From the NCBI RefSeq assembly GCF_000444875.1, contig NC_021985.1, positions 496,001 through 560,000 of the forward strand: a stretch of DNA of 64,000 nucleotides. The letters run 5' to 3'. The notes under the pieces were generated by a model. That model saw nothing but the letters and a program-made list of their open reading frames with translations, was not told the DNA's origin and did not search any database. Origin of the DNA: Streptomyces collinus Tu 365. GTDB lineage: Bacteria; Actinomycetota; Actinomycetes; Streptomycetales; Streptomycetaceae. Below, piece after piece: positions 1-9,207 of the stretch (its first letter is position 1; each line of letters begins with the position of its first letter). The position numbers and the translations under genes were made by a program.

Positions 1-49
1 GGCAGCAGCCGGCCAGGGCCGCCACACCGATGGTGACGCGCAAAGACAT
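1..49 (-). CDS. N-terminus of a secreted or lipid-anchored protein, cut by left edge
   Basis: Only 16 codons lie inside the window, reading leftwards from an ATG at 49 (an alternative GTG sits just upstream at 52). They give MSLRVTIGVAALAGCC, a short basic start followed by a hydrophobic run ending in Gly-Cys-Cys, as at the start of an export signal or lipoprotein signal. No strong ribosome binding site is visible. The rest of the gene is outside the window, so its function cannot be said. Confidence 0.4.
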   Translation of the reverse strand, partial: MSLRVTIGVAALAGCC

Positions 50-88
50 CACGACTGAACCGGTCGGGCCAACTTTGTTGCCTCTCGG

Positions 89-117
89 GAAAGTTTAATC
101 ACGAACTAATCACTTTC
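89..117. promoter_or_regulatory. AT-rich inverted repeat, possible operator/promoter
   Basis: A GAAAGT / ACTTTC pair (89-94 and 112-117) brackets an AT-rich core that contains AATCAC twice. It lies between the leftward gene starting at 49 and the small rightward frame at 195. AT-rich stretches are rare here, so a divergent promoter with an operator is plausible. The regulator is unknown. Confidence 0.35.
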
Positions 118-194
118 GCTTCCCCCAGGGCAACTGCGTGGCTCCTTCACCGGTCACACACCTGCAAGCGCAGCAGAAGCGCACGGGGAGCACC

Positions 195-371
195 ATGAAT
201 CAGCAGCAGTACCCCCAGCCTCGGCGGTTCGGACTGGCGTCCAGGACACGGCGACCGTCAGGAACGCTCCGGGCCGTTCCGGCGGCTGGGCCCGGTGACT
301 TCGCGCAGAAGGGAAGTGAGCGGCCGGTGTCCGTCGCGGAAGCAGGGCCTCGCCGAGGCCTTCGGCGGTGA
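195..371 (+). CDS. small hypothetical protein or gene start remnant
   Basis: An ATG preceded by a GGGGAG box about five bases upstream opens a 58-codon frame starting MNQQQYPQPRRFGLASRTR. The first 20 residues look like a real N-terminus. The remainder is rich in Arg, Gly and Pro, as in a non-coding GC-rich frame. It may therefore be the surviving start of a gene whose body was lost. No family is recognised. Confidence 0.25.
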   Translation: MNQQQYPQPRRFGLASRTRRPSGTLRAVPAAGPGDFAQKGSERPVSVAEAGPRRGLRR

Positions 372-521
372 CGGCGGCCGGGGTCGGGCCCCGTCCGCGG
401 CGTCCCGGTCGGCCGGGGGCCGAACGGGCAAGGGTCGGGTGCCGACGGGCCCGGGGGCCGCGGACCGGAGGGTGCCGCGGTGTCCGCCGGGCCGGGAGGG
501 AGCCGGGCCGGCCCGGCTCGT

Positions 522-728
522 CTACCGCCCCGGCTGTCCGGTCAGCGCGGCCAGTGCGGCGATCGCCCGCTCCAGGGGCCGGTCCCGGCCCTGGCCTTCG
601 ACGCCGAGGGCGGCTGCCAGAGCGCCGGCGTCACCGCTGCGGACGGCGCCCCACACCAGGTCGGCCGGAGCGGACGGCTCGTCGGCGACCCGGCCGATGC
701 TGATCCACTCTCCCCTGCCATGACGCAC
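522..728 (-). CDS. small hypothetical protein (68 aa)
   Basis: This GTG-started frame has consistent G/C third positions and a balanced composition, unlike the overlapping frames. It includes ADLVWGAVRSGDAGALAAAL and ends in a predicted helix ERAIAALAALTG. The AVRSGD-ALAAALG pattern faintly resembles the linker before ketoreductase domains in type I polyketide synthases, and also helical repeats, but 68 residues are too few to decide. It may be an intact small protein or a fragment. Confidence 0.35.
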   Translation of the reverse strand: MRHGRGEWISIGRVADEPSAPADLVWGAVRSGDAGALAAALGVEGQGRDRPLERAIAALAALTGQPGR

Positions 729-971
729 ACCTTCCTACCTGGCCGCATCGAGGAACGGCCGAACGAGGCCCGCCTGCACGAAGACCCTCGCGGTCCCGCC
801 TGACGCCCGTCTGACCGATGACTGATGCAACGCACCGCGGCCAGGGCTGTCGGCCGACGGACAGCCGTTCCGCTCCGGACGGGGCGGCCGCCGATCCCTC
901 CGGACGCCGCCACGGCCCGTGGCGGGCCCGGCGACCGACGCACCGGTCGACCGCCGCGCCGAACGAAGGTG

Positions 972-1709
972 CTAGCCCGCCGACTTCACGGTCAGGTCAC
1001 CGTTCGTCGTGGACAGGTCCAAGCGGTACCTGCCCGACGGGTCGTTCTTGAACCCCACCTTCTTGTCGCCGTTGGTGTCGTGCGCCGAGATCGCGTAGTC
1101 GGCCGGCGGGGCCGTGACCGTGAGGCCGCCGCTGGTCGTGCGGGCCTTGATGTTCTGCGGAGTGTCCGCCTCGATCGTCACCTCGCCGTTCGACGTCTGC
1201 GTGTCCACGCCTCCGCCTTTGGCGTTCTTGACGTGGACGTCGCCGTTGGACGTGCGCAGCTTCACCGGTCCCCTGGCATCGTCCACCGCGATCTCGCCGT
1301 TGCTCGAGTGCACGTCGACCGCGCCGACACCCTTCAGCGTGACGCCACCGTTGGTCGTGCCCCCGGTCACCGGAAGTCCCGCGGGCACCTTGACGACGTA
1401 ATCGACGCCGCAGTCGTCGCCGCAGCCGGCCAGCGTCAGAACGCCGTTCGCGACACTGAACGAGGTGCCGCTCCGCTTGTCACCGCGGTAGTCGACCTTG
1501 CGGTGGACGGTAACCGTCGAGACGTCCCCCGAGGCGTCCACCTCCACCCCGCCGTTCCTGCTGTCGATACGGATCGAGGTGATCTTCTGGGACACCTTCG
1601 CATCATCCTGGAAAGTCTTCTGATCGACGGCCGAGCACGCGGTGAGCACGCCGACGGTGAGGGCGGTCAGAGCCGCTGCCGCAAGAAGACGTGCCTGTGG
1701 GCGTCGCAT
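972..1709 (-). CDS. DUF4097-family beta-helical lipoprotein
   Basis: A 245-residue exported lipoprotein. The N-terminus has two arginines, a hydrophobic stretch and a lipobox ending LTAC around residue 24, so it should be lipid-anchored on the outer face of the membrane. The rest is a repetitive beta-strand ladder with recurring SNG(D/E)V and TNGG turns, typical of the DUF4097 putative-adhesin fold. The start ATG at 1709 was preferred to an in-frame start 14 codons upstream because GGGGGAAC lies just ahead of it. It stands alone; the exact role is unknown for the family. Confidence 0.8.
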   Translation of the reverse strand: MRRPQARLLAAAALTALTVGVLTACSAVDQKTFQDDAKVSQKITSIRIDSRNGGVEVDASGDVSTVTVHRKVDYRGDKRSGTSFSVANGVLTLAGCGDDCGVDYVVKVPAGLPVTGGTTNGGVTLKGVGAVDVHSSNGEIAVDDARGPVKLRTSNGDVHVKNAKGGGVDTQTSNGEVTIEADTPQNIKARTTSGGLTVTAPPADYAISAHDTNGDKKVGFKNDPSGRYRLDLSTTNGDLTVKSAG

Positions 1710-1850
1710 GAAGTTCCCCCGGTGTAGCGAGTTGGATCGGCGTTCAGTCAACGCGACTCTACGCAGCCACCGTGGCGCCCACGATGGGGAAAACCCCCCA
1801 ATGCCCGGACCGGGCCGGCATCCACGAGGACCCCGGCCGCGGTGCGGCGA

Positions 1851-3485
1851 TCACCCGACCGACTGCAGGTCTCCACCGGAGCGGGGCTGGGCGGTTGGGA
1901 GCCTCGCGGTGAAGTACATCGCCAGGACGGAGGTGAAGGCCAGGATGGCGAGCGCGGCGCGCAGGCCGTCCAACCTGGCGTCGGCGTTGGCCTCCAGCGC
2001 TGCCTGGGCCACCTTCTGGCTCGTGCCCGCTTCATCGAGAGCGGTCTTGAGCTGGGCGTCCGACAGAAAGGTCGCCCCACTCTGGAGTTTGATCGCCGCT
2101 TCGTTCTTCACCCTGGCCGGGACGGCCGGATTGTCCGCGATGTGGGTCAGGAACGAGGAGGTGAGTACGGCGAGCAGGATCGACCCCGCCAGAGCCGTGC
2201 CGATGGAGGAGCCGAGGTTGGTGACGGCGTTCTGCACACCACCGACGTCTGCGCTCTGTTCGTCCGGCACCGCGGAGACGGTGACGGAGCCGAGCTGGGA
2301 CGCCAGCGCACCCAAGCCGAGCCCGATGAGCAGGAGAGGAACTGTGACGATCTCCGCTCCCGCGCCCGTGTCGAGGGCGGCCATGAGGAGCACCGCGCCG
2401 GCGAGGATCGCGACGATCCCGAGCCGGACCACCCGCCTCGGTGAGATGTCGGGGAGGAGACGTGGGATGAGGGTTGCGGCTGCCACCAACGTCAGCGACA
2501 GCGGTAGAAGTCGTCCGCCGGTCGCGAGCGCGGACAGGCCCAGAGCGACCGACAGGTACAGCGGTACGACGAAGAACACGCCCATCATGACGAGGTACTG
2601 GAAGAAGAACATGGTCAAACCGCCGGTGAGCTGCTTGTTGTGCAGCAGGGCCGGGTCGAGGAGCGGTTCCCGGCGCTGTGCCACGAGGCGGCCCTCCCAC
2701 GCGGTGAAGAACCAGATCAAGAGCACGCCCGTCAGCATCAGCCACACGACGAGCGAGACTCCCAGCCACGACGGGGCGTCGGCCTTCGGCCTGAACCAGC
2801 CCCATTCGTCGGAGCGGAGCACACCGAAGACAAAGGTGCCGAGCCCGAGCGCGGACAGCCCGGTGCCGACGAAGTCGATGTGCGGACGCTCGCCGCTCGG
2901 CACGTCGGTGAGACGGCGAGCGAGGAACAGGATGCCGACCACGACCAGGACCTCACCGGCGAACACCCATCGCCAGGAAAGGTAGGTGGTTGCGAAGCCT
3001 CCGATGAGCGGCCCGAGCGCGATCGCCACGGCACCCGCGGCCGCGACCAGTCCATAGGCGGCCGCCCGTCGTTCCACGGCGAAGTTGCCGGCTACCAGCG
3101 CTACGACCGCGGGCAGGATGAGCACAGCCCCGATTCCTTCGAGGAACGACCAGCCGACCAGCAGCACGCCCAGATTCGGCGCGAGAGCGGTGGTGAGGGA
3201 GCCGCATCCGTAGATACAGCAGCCGATCATGAAACCCCGCCTTCGGCCGAGCAACGCTCCGACCTTGCCGCCGGGAATCATGAACATCGCCATCACGAGT
3301 GTGTACGCCGTGATGGCGCCTTGAATCCCGGTCACGGTCGTGCCGACGTCTACGGCGACCGCAGCGATTGAAACGTTCATGACGGAACTGTCGAGCGCCA
3401 TCAGGAACTGGCCGGCAGCAAGTGTCAGCAGAACGACCCGCGCTCCTGCTGCCGAGCTCTTGGTCGTGCCGGCTCCGGGAGTCAT
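1851..3485 (-). CDS. MFS transporter, DHA2 (EmrB/QacA-type) drug exporter
   Basis: A 544-residue membrane protein of the 14-helix drug:proton antiporter class. Visible are the first helix ending in LALDSSVMNVS-type sequence (FLMALDSSVMNVSIAAVAVD), the loop GALLGRRRGF after helix 2, and the long-proline antiporter region GPLIGGFATTYLSWRWVF. The last ~70 residues contain a polar segment before a final helix. No adjacent TetR or MarR gene is present, so no local regulator can be named. The substrate is unknown; export of a toxic compound is the family expectation. Confidence 0.88.
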   Translation of the reverse strand: MTPGAGTTKSSAAGARVVLLTLAAGQFLMALDSSVMNVSIAAVAVDVGTTVTGIQGAITAYTLVMAMFMIPGGKVGALLGRRRGFMIGCCIYGCGSLTTALAPNLGVLLVGWSFLEGIGAVLILPAVVALVAGNFAVERRAAAYGLVAAAGAVAIALGPLIGGFATTYLSWRWVFAGEVLVVVGILFLARRLTDVPSGERPHIDFVGTGLSALGLGTFVFGVLRSDEWGWFRPKADAPSWLGVSLVVWLMLTGVLLIWFFTAWEGRLVAQRREPLLDPALLHNKQLTGGLTMFFFQYLVMMGVFFVVPLYLSVALGLSALATGGRLLPLSLTLVAAATLIPRLLPDISPRRVVRLGIVAILAGAVLLMAALDTGAGAEIVTVPLLLIGLGLGALASQLGSVTVSAVPDEQSADVGGVQNAVTNLGSSIGTALAGSILLAVLTSSFLTHIADNPAVPARVKNEAAIKLQSGATFLSDAQLKTALDEAGTSQKVAQAALEANADARLDGLRAALAILAFTSVLAMYFTARLPTAQPRSGGDLQSVG

Positions 3486-3804
3486 GCGCGCAGCATCTCA
3501 GCCACCCCGGCGGCACCTCCGGGACCACGCCACGCAGATCAACCGCTTGGCGGGTATGAAGACGATCAGCCCGGCGTATAGCGAGGCCCTATTAGGCGTA
3601 CAGATCCTCCAGGTCGGCTCGAAGGGGCCAGAGGGCCAACGTCGACCACAGACTGAAACCGTGGCCTCTGCGGTGAAGGCCGCCGCCGACAACGCCGTTG
3701 GCGAGCCGCACGCGAGGAACTCGCGGTCCCCGAACCCGCTCTTACCGGGTGGTGCTGTGATGGGCGGGACACGGTGACCGACGTGACGGGAAGGTTGGAG
3801 GACG

Positions 3805-4953
3805 GTGCAATTCGGGCGTTATCCGGTGCGGTGGCACATCGTGCTGCTCACTCTGTGGACGGTCGTCTGGTTCGCGGTGGCCGAACGGCACGCGGCCGTG
3901 TCCTGGCACTATCTGCGCCAGGGGGAGCAACTGCTCTTCGGCCAGGCGAACGGCGGCGGACTCGCCCTGTATGCCAACCACCCCGAGCTGCAGATAGGCC
4001 CCGTCAGCTTCCTGACCGCCGGACTCTTCGCACCTTTCCCCGCCGATCTCGGTGAGAAACTCGCCGACGCCTTCATGTCCGGCCTCGGCCTCTACATGCT
4101 CGTCCTGGTCGGCCGTGCCGCCGCCGACCATTACCTCGGCACGGGCGTCAACCACAAGCGCCTACAACAACGCGTCCTCATCGCCGGCGCCGCATTCATC
4201 CCCATGTGGGTGGAGGTCGCGGTCCGTTTCGCCCATCTCGACGACGTCCTCGCCCTGTTCTTCACTACGCTCGCCGTCCGCGCACTGGTCCGGGGCAACG
4301 CGACGGCGGTGGGCGCCCTCCTGGCTCTCGCGGTCGACTCCAAGCCCTGGGCCGTCGGATTCCTGTCCCTGCTGCTCGCCCTGCCCCGCCCGGCCCGCCT
4401 GCGCGCCGCGGCCTGGACGTTCGGCCTGGTGGCGGTGGCCTGGCTGCCCTTCTACCTGACCCATCTGGAAACCCTGCACGCGGCCCGCTTCACGATCCCC
4501 AACCAGCTCGCTTCCTCACTGCGCTGGTTCGGCGTCGACGACCCCCGGACCCCCTGGTGGGACCGCCCCGCCCAGTTGGCCCTCGGCATGGGCCTGGGCG
4601 CACTGGCAGTACGACGCGGACGCTGGCCGGCGGTGGTGTTCCTGGCGGCCGACGCCCGCATCGTCCTCGACCCGAGCGTGTACACGTACTACAACGCGTC
4701 GGTCCTGCTCGGCACCCTGATCTGGGACTCGATCGGCCAGCGCCGCCTGGTCCCGTGGGTCAGCTGGATCGCCCTGATCTCCCTGTACGGCAGCGCCCTG
4801 CTGATCCCGTCGGACGCCGCCCGGGGCTTCATCCGCCTGGCGTTCTGCCTGGGCTCGGCGGCGTACGTCCTTCTGTGGCCCCAGCGCCCCCCGCGCGGCG
4901 ACCGCCGCCGCCCCGCAGGCGAGCCGGTGCAAGGGGCGCTCGCCAGCAACTGA
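3805..4953 (+). CDS. polytopic membrane protein, glycosyltransferase-C-like
   Basis: A 382-residue protein with about nine hydrophobic segments, started by GTG behind GGAGG. The arrangement (short cytoplasmic N-terminus, one helix, then a large polar loop with conserved-looking aspartates and aromatic residues, then repeated helices) resembles GT-C or DUF2029-type polyprenyl-phosphate sugar transferases. No diagnostic catalytic motif was found, so the enzyme class is an inference. It is alone on its strand. The 320 bases before it hold no recognisable gene. Confidence 0.55.
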   Translation: MQFGRYPVRWHIVLLTLWTVVWFAVAERHAAVSWHYLRQGEQLLFGQANGGGLALYANHPELQIGPVSFLTAGLFAPFPADLGEKLADAFMSGLGLYMLVLVGRAAADHYLGTGVNHKRLQQRVLIAGAAFIPMWVEVAVRFAHLDDVLALFFTTLAVRALVRGNATAVGALLALAVDSKPWAVGFLSLLLALPRPARLRAAAWTFGLVAVAWLPFYLTHLETLHAARFTIPNQLASSLRWFGVDDPRTPWWDRPAQLALGMGLGALAVRRGRWPAVVFLAADARIVLDPSVYTYYNASVLLGTLIWDSIGQRRLVPWVSWIALISLYGSALLIPSDAARGFIRLAFCLGSAAYVLLWPQRPPRGDRRRPAGEPVQGALASN

Positions 4954-5121
4954 AACGGGTCGCACGGGCGTGAGGACGCGGTGGAGGACCAGGGACCGGC
5001 TCAGTCCGCCGGTCGGATCAGGCGGTGGCCGAAGCGAGGCGTACCGGCACCGCGGTCAGGGCCTCCCGGTGAACATCGGCCCACCGAACAGGACCGCCAG
5101 GGCATGTCAGCCCCGCCCCGG

Positions 5122-5973
5122 TCACGCTGCTTTCGCGTCCTCACCGGCCAGGAACGGATGCAGCAGCGCGAGCAGGGCGTGCGGCCGGTGCAGCGGGATG
5201 ATGTGGCCGCAGTCATCGATGACGTGTCCGGTGAGATCGTCGGTGACCGGGCGGAGTTGGCGTTCCAGCGCGGCACCGACCGGCCGGGCGCCCAGCGCCA
5301 TCGTGGGCACCGTCAGGCGGGCAGTGGCGACCGCCTGTTCAATCTGTACCGCGCTCTTGGGCAGGGCCCGGTAGTACGAGAACGCGCAGCTCAACGCCTG
5401 GCGGCCGGTGTATGCGCGGACGAACGCGTCCCGGAGGGCCGGGCGCACCCCGTCGCCGAGTGTGCCGGCGCTCAGAAACCAGTCGACGTAGGCGGCCTCG
5501 TGGCCCTCCAACACGGTCTCGGCGAGGCTGGGCGCGGCGGAGTGGAAGCCGAACCACCACGGGGGCCCCTCGGCGAGGAAGTCCTCGGCTCCAGGAAGCC
5601 TGCCCAGCAGGGACTCCATGACGACCAGGCGCCGGACGAGACCGGGGTGGCGCAGAGCGAGGAGGAAGGCCGGCGCGGTGCCCGCGTCGATGCCCACCAC
5701 AGTGGCCGAGGACACGCCGAGCGCGGCGAGAAGCGCCGCGGCGTCCTCGGCCAGGGTGCCCGCGTCGTACCCGGAGGCGGCGCGGCCGCTCGCGCCGAAC
5801 CCTCGCAGGTCCGGAGCGATGACGCGGTAGCGGCCGGACAGATCGGCCATGACGTCCGTCCACAGCTCCCAGGTATGCGGGAAGCCGTGCAGCAGCAGGA
5901 CAGCCGGGCCCGATCCGCAGAGGGCGACATTCAGTTCGACACCGTTGGCGAGGACGCGTCGCAACTCGGGCAT
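5122..5973 (-). CDS. alpha/beta hydrolase, epoxide-hydrolase-like (Asp nucleophile)
   Basis: A 283-residue alpha/beta-hydrolase. The oxyanion motif HGFPHTWELW, the strand APDLRGFGAS and the nucleophile elbow VGIDAGTAPAF are in the usual order, and the C-terminal histidine is in DDCGHIIPLHRP. The elbow carries Asp where esterases have Ser, as in epoxide hydrolases and haloalkane dehalogenases, which form an alkyl-enzyme ester. HGFP before the Trp fits epoxide hydrolases. It is divergent from the HxlR regulator at 6077, separated by about 100 bases, and is probably its target. Confidence 0.8.
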   Translation of the reverse strand: MPELRRVLANGVELNVALCGSGPAVLLLHGFPHTWELWTDVMADLSGRYRVIAPDLRGFGASGRAASGYDAGTLAEDAAALLAALGVSSATVVGIDAGTAPAFLLALRHPGLVRRLVVMESLLGRLPGAEDFLAEGPPWWFGFHSAAPSLAETVLEGHEAAYVDWFLSAGTLGDGVRPALRDAFVRAYTGRQALSCAFSYYRALPKSAVQIEQAVATARLTVPTMALGARPVGAALERQLRPVTDDLTGHVIDDCGHIIPLHRPHALLALLHPFLAGEDAKAA

Positions 5974-6076
5974 GGAGGGACTCCAGGTGCTCGGTGAGTG
6001 ATAGTGACCAGGTCACGCTAGGGAACTAACCTGGTCTGCCCAAGACGGCACTTTCCCTTCAGGTGGTGAGTCCCAG

Positions 6077-6496
6077 GTGACCACGTCGAGGCCCGGCGGA
6101 CGTGACCAGCGCCCCGGTGAGCGCGGGGACCTGCTGGATCCGCGCTGTCCGACCCGCCGGTTGCTCGACCGTATCGGCACCAAGTGGACGTCGATGGTGG
6201 TCAAGGTGCTGGCGGAGGAGGCTCCGGGCGAGCTGCGTTTCGCGGATCTGCGGCGCCGTGTCCCGGGCATCTCACAGAAGATGCTGTCCGTCACCCTGCG
6301 GAGTCTGGTCCGCGATGGTCTGGTCGCGCGCCGCGTGGAACCCACCGTGCCGCCCGCCGTCCACTACCGGCTCACCGAGCTCGGCCTGTCCCTCGAAGGA
6401 CCGCTCTCCGCCCTGCGGGTCTGGGCTGAGACGCACATGCCCGAGATCGACCGCAGCAACCGGCTCGCCGACGAGGCACCCTCATCCCCCACTTAG
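6077..6496 (+). CDS. HxlR-family transcriptional regulator
   Basis: A 139-residue winged-helix regulator starting at GTG. The family signature is clear: DPRCPTRRLLDRIGTKWT, then RFADLRRRVPGISQKML (recognition helix) and LTELGLSLEGPL at the end of the wing. HxlR proteins usually respond to electrophiles or quinones and control neighbouring detoxification genes. Here the divergent hydrolase at 5122-5973 is the obvious candidate. Its stop overlaps the stop of the transposase remnant on the other strand. Confidence 0.88.
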   Translation: MTTSRPGGRDQRPGERGDLLDPRCPTRRLLDRIGTKWTSMVVKVLAEEAPGELRFADLRRRVPGISQKMLSVTLRSLVRDGLVARRVEPTVPPAVHYRLTELGLSLEGPLSALRVWAETHMPEIDRSNRLADEAPSSPT

Positions 6497-6575
6497 ACCC
6501 TGTCCTGTGTGGTGAGGCGGCCGAGTCGCTTGTAGCAGCACAGGGCAGCGGCCAGGCCGAGAAGACGCCAGCCTC
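6493..6575 (-). pseudogene. C-terminal remnant of a transposase
   Basis: Reading leftwards, the last 26 or so codons before a TAA at 6493-6495 give WRLLGLAAALCCYKRLGRLT followed by TQDRV, a pattern resembling the extreme C-terminus of IS5-like transposases of Streptomyces. Nothing of the catalytic core is present to the right, where the frame runs into the truncated gene at 6574-6771. I read it as the scar of an element that removed the end of the catabolic operon. The IS family is a guess from memory of the motif. Confidence 0.5.
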
Positions 6576-6771
6576 AGGGGCGCCACTTCGGGCCGCCTGC
6601 GGGCCCCGTGCAACGCAGCGCGGTACCGGCGCGGCCGGCCCCGGCCGGCCGCTCGGCCAGCACGGTCGGCCAGTGCTCTGCAACGCGCTCGCGCAGCCCG
6701 CGGACGACGACCAGGTAGGGGCCGGGAGCCGTGACCGCGTCGCCGACGGTGGCTTCGGGAGTGGCGCTCAT
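6574..6771 (-). pseudogene. truncated last gene of the catabolic operon
   Basis: Its ATG at 6771 overlaps the TGA of the MFS gene by four bases (ATGA), as expected of a translationally coupled downstream gene. It starts MSATPEATVGDAVTAPGPYL and continues plausibly for about 45 residues, then turns into low-information sequence and stops after 65 codons at the transposase scar. The surviving piece is too short to identify the enzyme. The intact operon probably had a fifth gene here. Confidence 0.55.
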
Positions 6772-8186
6772 GAGGGCCTCTCCGCGGGGGGTTCGGACTC
6801 CGCCGCCGGTGCCGCGAGGCCGCCGACGCGGAGCAGGTCGCGCTCGTACCAGTGCCGTCCGACCAGGAAGGCCGCCGTCGCCGCGATCGCGACGAGGGGC
6901 ACCACGCGCAGGGCGCCCAGCAGGCCGACGTGGTCCGCCAGCACGCCGGTCAGCGCCGGTCCGGGCGCCAGGCCGAGCAGGCTGTTGGCCAGGGTGAGGG
7001 TGCCGAAGGCGGTCGCGGCGACGGACGCGGGGGTCAGGTTCGCCACCATGGCCGCCGCGGGGCCCGCAGACCCGGCCGACAGCAGCGCGCCGAACGCCAG
7101 CGCGCCCAACTGAACCGGTCCGTCGGGGAGTTGAAAAGCCACCGTGAGCAGCACCAGCGAGCCGAGGCTGCACCCGACGGCGACGGCCCACTTGCGGATG
7201 GAGACGCCCGCGCTGATCCGGTCGGATACGACACCGCCGAGGATCATGCCTACGCCGATGATCAGCGCGTAGCCGCCGGCCGCGCTGCCCGACTGGGCGG
7301 TCGTGAGGTGGTAGTAGCGGTTGAAGTAGCTCGGCAGCCAGGACAGCAGCGTGGCGGCGACGAACAGCTGCAGTCCGCTGCCGACGTAGGCGCTGATGAC
7401 GGAGACGGAGGAGAACAGCCGCGGCAGGTGCGCGCGCAGCGGCACGTTCGCCGGTGCCGGGGGCGCGTCCCGCGATCCGGCGGCGCTCGCCCCGGCGGCA
7501 TCCGACGGATCCTCGGCGGAGTCCGCGACCCGCACGAGCCTGCGCTCCTTGACGACGACGCCGTAGACCGCGGCGAGCACCAGGCCGAAGATGCCCATGA
7601 CGGCGAACGCCCAACGCCAGCCGGCCGCCTGGGCCACAGCGCCACCGATGGAGACGCCGAGCACGGCCCCGAACGCACCGCCCGCGATGAAGGTGCCGGA
7701 GAGGGTGGCCCGCAGGGCGACGGGGAAGATGCTCAGCACCACGGCGATCCCGACGCTGCCGTAGGCCGCCTCGCCGATGCCGACGAAGAGACGGGCCACG
7801 AACATCTGGCCGTAGTCCGCCGACATCGCGCATCCGACGGTGGCGATGGACCAGAGCGTGGCGGCGAACAGCAGACAGCGCACCCGCCCCCACCGGTCGG
7901 CCATGAGGGACATCGGGAAGGTCAGCACGCCGACCGCCAGCGCCACGATGCTGCTGAGCGACCCGAGGGCGGCGTCCGACAACAGCCACTCGGACTTGAG
8001 CATCGGGAAGACGGCGTTGAGAACCTGCCGGGACATGTAGTCCGACAGCAGCAGGCCGAAGCTGAGCGCGAAGACCGTCCAGGCGTAGCCCCGGGGAACG
8101 GGCCACACCGAGGGGAAGGCCCCTGGGGCCGGGAGGGTCGCCTCCACGGTGGGAGCCGAGGTCTGCGCAGGGGTGTGAAACTCCAT
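6768..8186 (-). CDS. MFS transporter of the organic-anion (ACS-like) type
   Basis: About 472 residues, 12 hydrophobic segments. The first helix pair ends in LMADRWGRVRC, the classic MFS loop, and there is a variable acidic central loop (VADSAEDPSDAAG). SEWLLSDAALGSLSSIVALA resembles anion:cation symporters that import organic acids. ATG 8186 is chosen because AGAGG lies eight bases upstream; an ATG six bases earlier overlaps that box. It follows the dioxygenase by about 40 bases and probably imports the substrate of the operon. Confidence 0.8.
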   Translation of the reverse strand: MEFHTPAQTSAPTVEATLPAPGAFPSVWPVPRGYAWTVFALSFGLLLSDYMSRQVLNAVFPMLKSEWLLSDAALGSLSSIVALAVGVLTFPMSLMADRWGRVRCLLFAATLWSIATVGCAMSADYGQMFVARLFVGIGEAAYGSVGIAVVLSIFPVALRATLSGTFIAGGAFGAVLGVSIGGAVAQAAGWRWAFAVMGIFGLVLAAVYGVVVKERRLVRVADSAEDPSDAAGASAAGSRDAPPAPANVPLRAHLPRLFSSVSVISAYVGSGLQLFVAATLLSWLPSYFNRYYHLTTAQSGSAAGGYALIIGVGMILGGVVSDRISAGVSIRKWAVAVGCSLGSLVLLTVAFQLPDGPVQLGALAFGALLSAGSAGPAAAMVANLTPASVAATAFGTLTLANSLLGLAPGPALTGVLADHVGLLGALRVVPLVAIAATAAFLVGRHWYERDLLRVGGLAAPAAESEPPAERPS

Positions 8187-8228
8187 TGTCATCACCTCTA
8201 CTGCTCGAAAGTGCACAGGAGTTGCAGG

Positions 8229-9152
8229 TCAGAAGGGTTTGTCGCCCACGATCCCGGCGCGCTCCATCTTGCGGACGCCGGGCCAGTAGTCCTGTACGGC
8301 GTAGTGCTGGGTCGACCGGTTGTCCCAGATGGCTACGGAACCGGGGGTCCAGCGCCAGCGCACCTGGTACTCGGGGACGGCGGCCTGGCTGATCAGGTAG
8401 CTGAGCAAGTGGCTCGCGCCGGGCGCGTAGTCCTGGCCGAACCGGACGTTCGCCGGGGTGTGGAAGTTGGTGAAGTGCGTGGTGAAGGCGTTGACGAAGA
8501 GGATCTTCTCCCCGGTCTCGGGGTGCGTCCGCACCACCGGGTGCTCGGCGTCCGGGTACTGCTCGTGGAGCGCGATCCGCTTCTCCTCGGGCATGACCGC
8601 GCCGAAGCTGGCCTCGATGCTGTGCCGGGCCCGCAACCCCGCGATCTGCGCCTTCACGTGGGCGGGCAGCCTGTCGTACGCCGCCACCATGTCGACCCAG
8701 ATGGTGTCGCCGCCTACCGGGGGCGACTCGACGCAGTGCAGCACGGCGCCCATCGACGGGTTCACCCGCCAGGTACCGTCCGTGTGGAGGGCGTTCTCGT
8801 AGTGCTCCGGCGCGCTGTCCAGCTCCTTGTAGATGCGGACCAGGCCGGGGTGGTCGGGGTCGCTGCCGGCGACGGGGTGGTCCTCCAGCGCGCCGAAGCG
8901 CGACGCGAAGGCGACATGCTCGGCGCGCGAGAGGTCCTGGTCCCGCAGGAACAGCACGCGGTGCTCCAGCAGCAGGCTCTTGATCTCGGCGAACAGGTCG
9001 TCGTCACGGACGGCGTCGGCGATGTTCACACCGCGCAGTTCGGCGCCGATGGCGCAGGTCAGCCGCTCGACCTCGATCGAGGTGCATCGGGCGCCCTGGC
9101 GCGCCCGCGCCCGCCCCGGGGCGTGGCCGGACGGCGAAAGGATGTCTGTCAT
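8229..9152 (-). CDS. TauD/TfdA-family Fe(II)/2-oxoglutarate dioxygenase
   Basis: A 307-residue dioxygenase. The metal site is visible: ALHTDGTW gives His-X-Asp, NRSTQHYAVQDY gives the distal His, and KMERAGIVGD carries the arginines that hold 2-oxoglutarate. The N-terminal IGAELRGVNIADAV and VLFLRDQDLS are typical of the TauD group. ATG 9152 has GGAG upstream; a start five codons earlier is possible. Family members hydroxylate taurine, phenoxyacetates or betaines; the substrate here is unknown. It sits third in the operon. Confidence 0.87.
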   Translation of the reverse strand: MTDILSPSGHAPGRARARQGARCTSIEVERLTCAIGAELRGVNIADAVRDDDLFAEIKSLLLEHRVLFLRDQDLSRAEHVAFASRFGALEDHPVAGSDPDHPGLVRIYKELDSAPEHYENALHTDGTWRVNPSMGAVLHCVESPPVGGDTIWVDMVAAYDRLPAHVKAQIAGLRARHSIEASFGAVMPEEKRIALHEQYPDAEHPVVRTHPETGEKILFVNAFTTHFTNFHTPANVRFGQDYAPGASHLLSYLISQAAVPEYQVRWRWTPGSVAIWDNRSTQHYAVQDYWPGVRKMERAGIVGDKPF

Positions 9153-9207
9153 GGGTGCTCGCTCCATGGGGTCACTAGGTGGGGGAAGGTCCGGGAAGAG
9201 GCGGGGC

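Noticed and set aside
522..728. Possible polyketide synthase fragment
   Set aside because: The resemblance to a KR-linker segment covers only about 40 residues and no PKS domain is nearby; kept only as a small hypothetical protein.
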